Below the pieces are notes generated by a model. It was not told the DNA's origin, made no database searches, and saw only the letters and a program-made list of their open reading frames with translations. Positions 50,541 through 58,494 of a DNA stretch of 64,000 nucleotides are shown one piece after another. Both the position numbers and the translations under genes were made by a program. The first letter of the stretch is position 1, and the number at the start of each line of letters is the position of its first letter. This DNA is from JAJDXW01 sp965243335. Lineage in GTDB: Bacteria; Pseudomonadota; Gammaproteobacteria; HK1. Location of the stretch: positions 4,898,001 to 4,962,000 of the forward strand of contig OZ251545.1 in assembly GCA_965243335.1 (NCBI GenBank), read 5' to 3'.

Positions 50541-52175
50541 TCAGGCCGCGTCGGCGAGCATCATCTCCGACGCCTTCTCGCCGATCATGATGCACGCCGC
50601 GTTGGTGTTGCCGGATACGAGGGTCGGCATGATCGAGCCGTCCGCGACGCGCAGCCCTTCGATGCCGCGCACCCGGAGCCGTTCGTCGACCACCGCCATC
50701 GGGTCCTGGCCCATCCGGCACGTCCCGACGGGGTGGAAGGCGGTCTCCGCCGTCGCCCGGATCCACTCGACGATCTCGTCGTCCGACTCGACCTCCGCGC
50801 CCGGCTTCAGCTCCGTGTCGCGGAAGTCGTCCATCGCGCTCGCCCCCACGATGCGCCGCACCCAGCGGACGCTGTCCACGAGGACCCGCCGGTCGAGCGG
50901 GTCGGAGAGGAAGTTGAGGCGGATGGCCGGCGCCTCGGACGGGTCGCGCGAACGGACGTGGATCGATCCCCGGCTCTCGGGCCGCAGGATGTAGGTGGTG
51001 CAGGTCATCCCGGGCTCGGGCAGGAGGCTCCGGTCGTTCGGCGCGCGGATCGCGTAGGGGGCGAAGTGCACCTGCACGTCGGGGGCCTCGAGCCCTTCCC
51101 GGCTCCGGAGGAAGGCGAGCACCGGGGCGGAGGGAAGGCTCAGGAACCCGCCCCTGGTCGCCGCGTAGCGGAGGACCTGCCAGACGAGGCCGAGCCCGCG
51201 CGCGCGTTCGTTGTAGGTGGCCCCGCGCGGCTTGAGCCGCCAGACCACCCGCGGGGCCATGTGGTCGATGAGGTTCTCCCCCACCCCCGGCAGCTCGTGC
51301 ACGGTCTCGATCCCGTGCTCGCCGAGCACTTCGGGCCGGCCGATCCCGGAGAGCTCGAGGAGCTGCGGGGAGTTGATCGAGCCCCCGCAGAGCACTACCT
51401 CGCGCGCCGCGAGCGCCTCCTCCTCCTTGCCCTCGCCCCCGCCCCCGCGCCCGTTCTCCCCGTTCCGCCGGTAGCGGACGCCGGCGCATCGCCTGCCGTC
51501 GAGGACGAGCCGATGCGCGAGCGCGCCGCTCACCACCTCGAGGTTCGGGCGGCCGCGCGCGGGGCGGAGGTAGCAGTGGGCGGCGCTCATCCGCCGCCCC
51601 CGGCTGATGGTGGCCTGGGTCTTGCAGATGCCTTCCTGGCTCTCCCCGTTGTAGTCGGGGTTGTGCGGGAGGCCGGACTCCACCCCGGCCCGGAACAGCG
51701 CCTCGTAGAGCGGGCTCCGGTCCGGGACCTCGCTCACCCGGAGAGGGCCGCCCTCGGCGCGCCACTCGTCCGCCCCGCGCTCGAAGTGCTCCATGCGCCG
51801 GAACACCGGCAGGACGTCGTCGTAGCTCCAGCCCCGGTTGCCGAGCTGGGTCCAGGTGTCGTAGTCGAGCCGCTGGCCGCGGACGAAGACGAGGCCGTTG
51901 ATGGCGCTGGACCCGCCGAGCAGCCGCCCGCGCGGGATCGGGATGGCCCGCCCGCCCGAGCCCTCCTCGGGCTCGGCGCGGTAGCACCAGTTGGCGGCGG
52001 GGTTGTCGATGAGCTTCGCGAAGCTGATCGGCATCGGGCTCAGCCAGTGGCGCCGGGGGCCCGCTTCGAGCAGGAGCACGCGCCATCGGCCGCTCTCCGA
52101 GAGCCGGTTCGCGAGCGCACAGCCCGCCGAGCCCGCCCCGACCACGATGAAGTCGTACCGCCGTTCCGCCGCCAC
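50541..52175 (-). CDS. GMC oxidoreductase (choline/alcohol dehydrogenase type)
   Basis: The 544-residue protein has VVGAGSAGCALANRLSE (residues 11-27), GRLLGGSSAINGLVFVRGQ, AREVVLCGGSINSPQLLELSG and the catalytic region AFHPVGTCRMG, with SGNTNAACIMIGEKAS. It oxidises primary alcohols with FAD. A Gly/Glu-rich insertion (residues about 235-255) is unusual. The GTG start has AGGAGA upstream. It is co-directional with the SDR upstream (52498), and the pair may act in sequence. Confidence 0.92.
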   Translation of the reverse strand: MAAERRYDFIVVGAGSAGCALANRLSESGRWRVLLLEAGPRRHWLSPMPISFAKLIDNPAANWCYRAEPEEGSGGRAIPIPRGRLLGGSSAINGLVFVRGQRLDYDTWTQLGNRGWSYDDVLPVFRRMEHFERGADEWRAEGGPLRVSEVPDRSPLYEALFRAGVESGLPHNPDYNGESQEGICKTQATISRGRRMSAAHCYLRPARGRPNLEVVSGALAHRLVLDGRRCAGVRYRRNGENGRGGGGEGKEEEALAAREVVLCGGSINSPQLLELSGIGRPEVLGEHGIETVHELPGVGENLIDHMAPRVVWRLKPRGATYNERARGLGLVWQVLRYAATRGGFLSLPSAPVLAFLRSREGLEAPDVQVHFAPYAIRAPNDRSLLPEPGMTCTTYILRPESRGSIHVRSRDPSEAPAIRLNFLSDPLDRRVLVDSVRWVRRIVGASAMDDFRDTELKPGAEVESDDEIVEWIRATAETAFHPVGTCRMGQDPMAVVDERLRVRGIEGLRVADGSIMPTLVSGNTNAACIMIGEKASEMMLADAA

Positions 52176-52497
52176 CTCGTCTCCTCTCTCCTGCCTTGTC
52201 CTCTCTCCCGACTATCCGCGCACAAGCCCGAGCCCTGGATGGAGGATCGGCCTCGGAGGCTCGCCGGAAGCCGAGAAACGCTGGTCGTGCCGGCGGGAAG
52301 GGTCCAGGGGTCACGGACCGGCCCGCTCGATCCGGACTTCCACCGACCGCGAGCCGCATCCCGAGCCTCGCGCGCAATCGGGACCCGTCTTCGCTTCGCC
52401 TGGCCTGGCTTGGTCTGCCCTGGCTCGGCCTCGTCTCGCCTCCGACCTTGTCTCGCCTTGGACCTCGCCTCGCCTCCTCTCGCGTCCGGGCCGGCGG
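52176..52497. other. Low-complexity gap between the SDR and GMC genes
   Basis: No gene is recognised. About 52380-52490 is a quasi-repetitive tract of CTGG/CTCGCCT words, similar in style to the minisatellite at 46.74 kb but without a fixed period. Other short tracts of this kind lie at 31.73-31.79 and 50.44-50.52 kb. Confidence 0.5.
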
Positions 52498-53280
52498 TCA
52501 GACGGCGGTCATCCCGCCGTCGATCACCAGCTCCGCCCCGGTCATCCAGCGGGACTCGTCGGAGGCGAGGAAGAGGCACCCGTGGGCGATGTCGATCGGC
52601 TGGCCGAAATGGCCCATCGGGGTCTGGGCGAGCCGCGGGGCGGCCCGTTCGGGGTCGGAGTGGATGGGCTGGGTCATCGGGGAGTCGACGAAGCCCGGGT
52701 GCACCGAGTTGACCCGGATCCCCTCCCTGGCGTACTGGGCGGCGGCCGACTTGGAGAACGTCCGCACCGCCCCCTTGGAGGCGTGGTAGGCCGCGTTGTG
52801 CTCGGACCCGACGATCCCGTAGATCGACGAGATGTTGATGATCGAGCCGCCGCCCGCCTCGCGCATCGCCTCGATCGCGTACTTCGTGCCGAGGAACACC
52901 CCGGTCGCGTTGACGGCCATGACGCGGTTCCAGTTCTCGAGGTTGGCGTCCCCGACCCGGGGGGCGGCGGAGCCGTCCGGCAGCCGGCCCGACACCCCCG
53001 CCGCGTTGAGCATGACGTCGAGCCGGCCGTACCGCTCCTTCACCGCCGCGACGGCCTCGCGCCACTCCTCCTCCGACACCGTGTCGAGGTGGACGTACAT
53101 GGCGGCGCCGCCCGCCGATTCGATCTCGCCCGCCACCTTCGGGCCGAGGTTGTCGTTGACGTCGGCGATCGCCACCGCCGCCCCGTGCTCGGCGAACAGC
53201 CGGGCGCTCGCCGCCCCGATCCCGGACGCGCCGCCGGTCACCATCGCCACCTTGTTCTCGAGCCGCCTGCCGACCGCCAT
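52498..53280 (-). CDS. Short-chain dehydrogenase/reductase (SDR)
   Basis: The 260-residue SDR has TGGASGIG near the N-terminus, the NAAG motif, catalytic Ser (INISS), AAYHASKGA with Tyr-x-x-x-Lys, and IDGGMTAV at the end. NAD preference is suggested by the Asp after the second strand (AIADVN). The likely role is oxidation of a secondary alcohol, perhaps of a product of the GMC enzyme. ATG 53280 is preferred over ATG 53313 because the SDR fold starts there. Confidence 0.9.
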   Translation of the reverse strand: MAVGRRLENKVAMVTGGASGIGAASARLFAEHGAAVAIADVNDNLGPKVAGEIESAGGAAMYVHLDTVSEEEWREAVAAVKERYGRLDVMLNAAGVSGRLPDGSAAPRVGDANLENWNRVMAVNATGVFLGTKYAIEAMREAGGGSIINISSIYGIVGSEHNAAYHASKGAVRTFSKSAAAQYAREGIRVNSVHPGFVDSPMTQPIHSDPERAAPRLAQTPMGHFGQPIDIAHGCLFLASDESRWMTGAELVIDGGMTAV

Positions 53281-53372
53281 CGCTTCCCTCTCCCCGGTTT
53301 CGTCCCGCCCCAAATGTACGCGCTACGCCCCGGATCGGGAAGCCGCCGCCCTGTTCGAGGCTCGTGCGATTT

Positions 53373-53510
53373 TCGTAACTTATTGATATAGAAAATTTAT
53401 ATCGGAGTTCGGGGTATTTCTTACCCCGCGGAGACGGTGTTGTTCCAGGGTTTGGGGTCGGTTCGAGGGGCGTTTGGGCGGACTTCACCCCACGGCGGCG
53501 CTCGCGCGGG
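53373..53510 (-). repeat. Long dispersed repeat, minus-strand copy (partner at 37.43-37.58 kb)
   Basis: Reverse-complement blocks in the same order as at 37.4 kb: GTGGGGTGAA, CCCCTCGAACC, CAACACCG, GCGGGGTAAGAAATA and TATCAATAAGTTACG (14 of 15 bases match at the last block). The end of the copy is AT-rich (GATATAGAAAATTTATATC at 53384-53402) and contains a small inverted repeat, GATATA/TATATC. The copy lies upstream of the SDR gene start. Confidence 0.7.
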
Positions 53511-53512
53511 CG

Positions 53513-53660
53513 TCCTGGGAACGCTTGTGTCTCGCCCACCTTCGTCATTCCCGCGAAAGCGGGAATCCAGGTGTCCTGGGAACGCTTGTGTCTCGCCCGC
53601 ACTTTCGTTCACGGGCGCTTTTCCCCTGGACCTTCGGTCCACATGCGGGCGGGAACGCTT
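53513..53660. repeat. Dispersed repeat copy 7: two arms flanking a second REP type
   Basis: Two direct arms TCCTGGGAACGCTTGTGTCT (53513 and 53575) with GCCCA/GCCCGCA ends are 62 bp apart. Between them (53544-53571) is one arm of a different palindromic repeat, CGTCATTCCCGCGAAAGCGG followed by GAATCCAG. The second arm is followed by the GGGCGCTT loop motif and a partial inverted arm (TGCGGGCGGGAACGC at 53645). Confidence 0.8.
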
Positions 53661-53739
53661 CCACCGCGGGATCGAGCCCGCGTCTCGGCCCGCGGCGCCT
53701 CGCGGGGAAAAGGGGCGCCGGCAGGTACGGGCAGGGCCG

Positions 53740-54846
53740 TCAGGCGGCCTTCAGGAGCCGGGCCGGGTCGAAGGGGGAGAGGTCGACGGTGCGGGCCTCG
53801 CCGGTCGCGATCAGCTCCGCCATCGCCTTGCCGCTCGCCGGGGCGTTCAGGATCCCCCAGCAGTTGTGGCCGGTCGCGACGAACACCCCTTCGGGGCCGC
53901 CGGGGGCCGCCCCGAGGAGCGGCATCGCGTCGGCGCAGATGGGCCGGTAGCAGGCTTGGCGGCGCGTGATCTCCGCGTCTGCGAGCCCCGTCGCGAAAGC
54001 GCCCGCGATGCGGCGAAGCTCGTCGCAGCGCGCCTCGTCGACCCGCACGTCCGCGGGGTCGGCGGGGACCGGCTGGTCGTCCGACGTCCCGCACACCCAC
54101 ACCTCGCCGTCCGGGCGCGGGTAGATCTCGGGGGACAGGGTCTCGCCATCCCGGGTGCGGTACTCGCAGAACAGCATCTCGGCCGGGACCTCGAAGTCCG
54201 GGCGAAGGGTGATGCTGAACCCCTTGAGCCCGCCGATCGGGGGCAGCGGGATCCACTGCCGGGCGAGGGCGGTCCAGGGCCCCATCGCGAGGACGACCGC
54301 GTCCCCGGCAACCGCCTCCCCATCCACCACCACGCCGGCCGCCGCCGCGGTCCCGCGCGGGCCGCCCGCCGCGAGCAGCCCCTCCACCGCCCCGATGCGG
54401 ACCCGCGCGCCGCCGCTTCGGCAGGCGGCGTCGACGAGCGCGCGGGTGAACGCCCCCGGCTCGACCTGCGCGGTGGTCTCCGGGGCGCCGATGCGCCCGT
54501 GCACCGCGCAGGCGCCGTCCAGCCAGGCGGGCGCGGGGAGGCGTGCGCGCCGCACGACCGACCAGCCCTCGTCGGCGCCGGCCGCCATCAGGGTGTCGAC
54601 CCGGCGGTAGCCGTAGTCCGCGTCGAGCCGTTCGGCGAGCTCCGCGTGCAGGTGGAAGCTCGCGCGGGCGAGCGGCCCCATCGGGTTCCCGTCGCACCAG
54701 TCGCGGGCGAGGAAGCCGCCCGCCTTGCCCGAGGCGGCGGACGCGATCGCACACCGTTCGACGAGGGTGACCTCGGCCCCGAGCTCGGTCAGGAAGAAGG
54801 CGGTCGCGGCCCCGATGACCCCGCCCCCGCAGACGACGACGTGCAT
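53740..54846 (-). CDS. FAD-dependent amine/amino-acid oxidase (DadA/glycine-oxidase family)
   Basis: The 368-residue protein begins HVVVCGGGVIGAATAFFLTE with the FAD-binding Rossmann motif and VERCAIASAASGKAGGFLA. It ends with an FAD-side segment GVFVATGHNCWGILNAPASG. The order fits the DAO family (D-amino-acid dehydrogenase, glycine/sarcosine oxidase). The substrate is unknown. It would release a 2-oxo acid or imine and pass electrons to O2 or the chain. The upstream frame is open, but ATG 54846 is the family start. Confidence 0.9.
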   Translation of the reverse strand: MHVVVCGGGVIGAATAFFLTELGAEVTLVERCAIASAASGKAGGFLARDWCDGNPMGPLARASFHLHAELAERLDADYGYRRVDTLMAAGADEGWSVVRRARLPAPAWLDGACAVHGRIGAPETTAQVEPGAFTRALVDAACRSGGARVRIGAVEGLLAAGGPRGTAAAAGVVVDGEAVAGDAVVLAMGPWTALARQWIPLPPIGGLKGFSITLRPDFEVPAEMLFCEYRTRDGETLSPEIYPRPDGEVWVCGTSDDQPVPADPADVRVDEARCDELRRIAGAFATGLADAEITRRQACYRPICADAMPLLGAAPGGPEGVFVATGHNCWGILNAPASGKAMAELIATGEARTVDLSPFDPARLLKAA

Positions 54847-54930
54847 TCGCCCGCCCTCCCTCCGGCGCGCGCCAAGACCCGTCGGCAGTGTAGCGGAGAG
54901 CGGCCCGCCGTACTCCCGGCGGCGATGGAG

Positions 54931-54982
54931 GCCGAACCCGGCCTCACTCGCCCCGGCCTCTCGGGCTGGAGGCAGCAGGGTG
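54931..54982. repeat. 52-bp direct repeat, copy A (copy B at 56288-56339)
   Basis: Both copies start GCCGAACCCGGCCTC-A/G-CTCGCCCC and continue with a TCGGGC and GCAGGG block. About four in five bases agree. Both are just upstream of genes or antitoxin remnants, and the 55-56.1-kb AT-richer segment lies between them. Confidence 0.55.
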
Positions 54983-55083
54983 CGGGACCCAAGCTCCGGG
55001 CGCCATTGACAAGAGATCGTTCCTCTGTCTTTCCGTTTGAGATCCTGGTTGCATACAAAGCTCAGGTAAACGGTTTCTTTCAG

Positions 55084-55155
55084 CCCGTCATTCCCGCGAA
55101 AGCGGGAATCCAGATTTTGATTGAAGTGGATTCCCGCTTTCGCGGGAATGACGGG
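55084..55155. repeat. REP-type palindrome with perfect 29-bp arms
   Basis: Arms 55084-55112 and 55127-55155 are exact complements (CCCGTCATTCCCGCGAAAGC at the outer end, GGGAATCCA inside) with a 14-bp AT-rich loop. The inner ATTCCCGCGAAAGCGGGAAT is itself a palindrome of the dRS3-like type described in Neisseria and other Proteobacteria. A single arm recurs at 53544. It could form a very stable cruciform or RNA hairpin. Confidence 0.85.
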
Positions 55156-55285
55156 TTTTCGCAGGGCCTGTGCCCGGGTTGCCATCGATCTCGGAGCGCG
55201 AGCCGAGCTTTGTGCGTCATCGGGTACAAGATTGCCGGTGTAATGCTCGGTTCGTTCTGTGTCCGGTACTATATTCTCTTGATCA

Positions 55286-55702
55286 TCAATATGATAGAAT
55301 GCCAAAATATTTCAGGCAGTAAACCGCAATTCGTCCACCAGGAATGCTGACCGGAATTAGAAAGACAGTTATGAACTTCCCTGATTTGAATTTGTCCCTG
55401 TCTATCGAACTGAAATACACTGCCATCGAGAGTCCGAGGATTACGATAAGCCACAAAACGTCAATCAGGACGAGTGAGGGACCTAGTATGAAATGATCAA
55501 GTATGGAAACCACAAATCCATACACGCCTCCGAACAATACAAGATAGTAAATGATGACCATCAAGCCAAATGAGGCCATGGTTAATCCCAGGTATCGTAC
55601 CTGACCCCAGACCAATTTCTTTCGAAAGATTTGTACGGAACAGATCAGACTGATCAGGGCGAGTGGTATGGCAAAGATACCGAGATCCAAGTCGGCCAAC
55701 AT
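55286..55702 (-). CDS. Small integral membrane protein in an AT-richer patch
   Basis: The 138-residue protein is very hydrophobic, with four predicted helices. It begins MLADLDLGIFAIPLALISLI, then has MVIIYYLVLFGGVYGFVVSI and VLWLIVILGLSMAVYF. GC is about 45% and codon use differs from all neighbours, pointing to recent transfer. A GGAGGAGGAG site precedes the ATG. The family is not recognised. The segment replaced or interrupted the VapC gene, whose first codons lie just upstream. Confidence 0.7.
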   Translation of the reverse strand: MLADLDLGIFAIPLALISLICSVQIFRKKLVWGQVRYLGLTMASFGLMVIIYYLVLFGGVYGFVVSILDHFILGPSLVLIDVLWLIVILGLSMAVYFSSIDRDKFKSGKFITVFLIPVSIPGGRIAVYCLKYFGILSY

Positions 55703-55842
55703 GACGCTATCTCCTCCTCCGGAATTTCACTGGCTTCGTGGAACTTGGGCGCCGCTTGCGATGGCGAACACGAGAACGTGCTTGCGACGAAGGCGGGGGG
55801 CCGTTCGAGCGCTGCGAGCGCGGAGGCGTCCCAGTACCTCAA
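55654..55842 (-). pseudogene. VapC (PIN-domain) toxin remnant, second locus
   Basis: The reading starts at a TTG overlapping the antitoxin stop: LRYWDASALAALE, the first strand and first catalytic Asp of a PIN domain. It then changes to unrelated sequence running into the foreign AT-rich segment. Only about 14 of roughly 130 residues are PIN-like. The frame overlaps the membrane-protein gene. This is the same kind of cut as at 2.9 kb. Confidence 0.68.
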
Positions 55843-56120
55843 AGCCGCTCCGTCCGCTCCTCGGCCAGCGCTTCCGAAAGGCTCACCGGTAGCGCCAGCG
55901 GCGGCGCGTCCAGTATGGCCGCGGCGCTTCCCTTGCCTGGCCGCAGTATCCCCTTGGCGATCAGGCGCTCCCGGCCCCCCTCGTCGTCCTTCGCCGCGGG
56001 AGGCGCCAGCCTCGCAACCGGCGTACCCCGATCGAGAACCTGGACCTCGCCGCCGCGACGCACCACGCGCAGATAGTGGGAGAGGTTCGCCTTCAGGTCG
56101 GAAACGGATGCGGTAGTCAT
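55839..56120 (-). CDS. Phd/YefM-type antitoxin, orphaned
   Basis: The 93-residue protein reads ASVSDLKANLSHYLRVVRRG and EVQVLDRGTPVARLAPP, the classical Phd/YefM DNA-binding domain. A C-terminal toxin-binding region follows (ALPVSLSEALAEERTERL). Its stop overlaps the start of the truncated VapC. ATG 56120 (MTTASVSDL) is favoured by family alignment over ATG 56156. Confidence 0.85.
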   Translation of the reverse strand: MTTASVSDLKANLSHYLRVVRRGGEVQVLDRGTPVARLAPPAAKDDEGGRERLIAKGILRPGKGSAAAILDAPPLALPVSLSEALAEERTERL

Positions 56121-56548
56121 CGTGACCAGTATGGTTTCTTGTCGAGGACCCGGCAAGTCTCGACCGCGCCCCGATCACGTCTTGGGCGCGCCCTCCAAGC
56201 GACGGCCGGCCCGCCAGCCTCCCGCGGCGGCGCTGAAGACGATGGAGCCCGGCCTCGGCGTGCGGCGCCGGCAGAGCGGGCCGCAGGGCCGAACCCGGCC
56301 TCGCTCGCCCCAGCCCCTCGGGCCGAGGGCCGCAGGGCCGGCCCCCCGCTGCCGGCCCCGCCGCCTCGCGGGACCGGGCGATGGGCGCGGAGGGCGCGCG
56401 CCCCGGTGTATATTGCGGCCCGACGGTGCGGCCCCAGGTGCGGCCGGTGCGGGCGGTCGCGGCGCGCGGCCCGGAGCGTCGGCTGTGGCCACGGTAACGG
56501 CAACCGCCGCGGCGGCGCCACCAACCCAACCGGCGTGGAGGGATCGAG
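56121..56548. other. Gap upstream of TRAP operon 2
   Basis: No gene is recognised in these 428 bp. It contains copy B of the 52-bp repeat at 56288-56339. The last 15 bases carry a GGAGGGA ribosome-binding site for dctP. The promoters of the antitoxin and the TRAP operon must lie here. Confidence 0.5.
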
Positions 56549-57526
56549 ATGAGAATGAAGTGGTTCCGGGGGGCGATGACCCCCGCCCTGCTGGCGGCGC
56601 TCGCGGTCGTCGGCGTCGGCGCTCCGGCTCCGGACGCCCGCGCGGAGGCGGTCAAGCTCAAGGCCGCGAGCTTCCTCCCGCAGCGGGTCATCTTCGCCAG
56701 GCACTTCTACGAGTGGGCCGATGCGGTCAACGAGGAGTGCGCCGGCGAGGTCGAGATCTCCATCGTCGGGCCGGCCGCGGTCCCCTCGCTCGAACAGTGG
56801 CGGGCGCTCAAGACCGGGGTCATCGACATGCACTTCGGCCCGCCCAACTACTACAAGGGAGAGGCGGTCGAGGCGGACGTGTCCATCCTCGCCAAGAACA
56901 GCGCCGCCGAGCAGAAGGAGAACGGGGCCTGGGCGATGCTGAACCAGCTCCACAACGAGCGGCTCAACGCCTGGTACCTGACCCACCTCCACGACGGGGT
57001 CAACTTCTTCCTCTACACGAGCAAGCCCCACCAGAACGGCCGGTTCGAGGGGATGCGGATCCGCTCGGTGCCGATCTACGACGGCTTCTTCCGCTACCTC
57101 GGGGCGGACCCGGTGCGCATGGCCCCGCCGGACGTGGGCACCGCCCTCGAGCGCGGGGCGGTGGACGGCTACGGCTGGCCGCTCTGGGGGGTGGTCGACT
57201 TCGGCTGGCACAAGTTCACCAAGTACCGCCACGGCCCCGGCTTCTTCAGCGCGAACATCAACGTCCTCGTCAACCTGGACCGCTGGAACGGGCTCGCGGA
57301 CTCCCAGCGCGCGTGCCTCGACCGGATGGCGGACTGGCTGAACGTCGAGTGGCCCAAGTGGCGGGAAGCGGAGAGCGGCAACCAGGCGAAGATGCTCGAG
57401 GAGGCCGGCGTCGAGTACGTGGACCTCGGGGCGGAGTGGGCCGCCAAGGCGGAGTCCCTCTACTGGGAGGCGCTCGAGAAGGCGAGCCCGGAGTTCATCG
57501 GCAAGATCCGGCCGCTGCTCCAGTAG
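56549..57526 (+). CDS. dctP: TRAP transporter substrate-binding protein, second system
   Basis: The 325-residue protein has a signal peptide (WFRGAMTPALLAALAVVGVG, cleavage near DARAEA). Its DctP-type core includes RHFYEWADAVNEECAG, TGVIDMHFGPPNYYKG and GTALERGAVDGYGWP. It is quite different from the TakP-like protein at 24.6 kb, so the two TRAP systems bind different acids. It is followed by dctQ and dctM in the usual P-Q-M order. The ligand is unknown. Confidence 0.9.
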   Translation: MRMKWFRGAMTPALLAALAVVGVGAPAPDARAEAVKLKAASFLPQRVIFARHFYEWADAVNEECAGEVEISIVGPAAVPSLEQWRALKTGVIDMHFGPPNYYKGEAVEADVSILAKNSAAEQKENGAWAMLNQLHNERLNAWYLTHLHDGVNFFLYTSKPHQNGRFEGMRIRSVPIYDGFFRYLGADPVRMAPPDVGTALERGAVDGYGWPLWGVVDFGWHKFTKYRHGPGFFSANINVLVNLDRWNGLADSQRACLDRMADWLNVEWPKWREAESGNQAKMLEEAGVEYVDLGAEWAAKAESLYWEALEKASPEFIGKIRPLLQ

Positions 57527-57563
57527 GGGCCGCGCAGGCCGCGCCGAAGGGGCGGGGGCCGGC

Positions 57564-58214
57564 GTGGCCGGGGCCTCCGGGGCGGAGGATGACAGGCGGA
57601 CGGCGCGGGCGACGGAGGACGGCCTTCCGGCGCGGGCGGTGACGGCGGCGACTCCATCGGCCAGTCGCGGCGGGGAGGGATCGCGGCAATCCGCGGGCGG
57701 CCCCCTCCTCGAACGGCTCAGCCGGGCGCTCGCCGGGGCGGCGGGCGTCCTGCTCTGCGTCCTCGCCCTCCTCATCTCCCTCGACATCGCGACCCGGCAG
57801 GCGGCCGGGTTCTCGATGCCCTGGTCGCTCGACGTGGCCGAGTACCTCCTCTACCTCATCACCTTCCTCGCCGCGCCGTGGGTGCTCCTCTCCGGGGGCC
57901 ACATCACCGTGGACCTGGTGGTGGCCCGCCTCGCCCCGCACGCGCGCCGCCGGGCGGACCTGGCCGCGAACGCGGTCGGGGCCGCCGCCTCGCTCCTCCT
58001 CTGCTGGTTCGCGTGCCGGGTCTGGTGGCGGTCCTTCCGCGACGGCACCCTCGTCTACGAGACCTTCGTGTTCCCCGAATGGTGGCTGTTCGCCGCCGCA
58101 CCGCCCGTCTTCCTCCTGCTCGCCGCGATATTCGCGCGGCGGTTGGTGCGGCCGGCGGCGGCGGGAGGGTCAAGGGCCGGTCCCGGGCCGGGCCGGGCGG
58201 CCGATGCGCTCTGA
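57564..58214 (+). CDS. dctQ: TRAP transporter small permease DctQ, second system
   Basis: The 216-residue protein has four membrane helices after a roughly 55-residue Gly/Arg-rich N-terminus. DctQ features are VLLCVLALLISLDIATRQ, WSLDVAEYLLYLITFLAAP and GGHITVDLVVARLAP, the conserved H-x-x-V-D segment. It bridges the binding protein and the large subunit. The GTG start at 57564 is tentative. A first hydrophobic helix begins only near residue 56. Confidence 0.87.
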   Translation: MAGASGAEDDRRTARATEDGLPARAVTAATPSASRGGEGSRQSAGGPLLERLSRALAGAAGVLLCVLALLISLDIATRQAAGFSMPWSLDVAEYLLYLITFLAAPWVLLSGGHITVDLVVARLAPHARRRADLAANAVGAAASLLLCWFACRVWWRSFRDGTLVYETFVFPEWWLFAAAPPVFLLLAAIFARRLVRPAAAGGSRAGPGPGRAADAL

Positions 58215-58494
58215 CCTCCTCCGCCCGCCAGAGCCGGGGGCGCCGGCCGGGAGACGGGTGGACGGGCGGCCGACGCCTGCCCGCCAGCTCGCGAACGAAG
58301 GCCGGTACGCCGCCGACGGCGGAAGGGAGACCGGATCGCGGGAAACGGGCCGGCGGGCGCGCGCGGGCCTCGTGAACGGCGCGCACCCCGCGCCGAGCCG
58401 GGCCAAGGCCGGCGGCGCCGGAAGCGGCGGGCGCCCGGGAGCCCCGGGGGTCGGCGCGTGGCGGGGCGTGGAAGCGGCGGCGGGGGCGTAGCGG

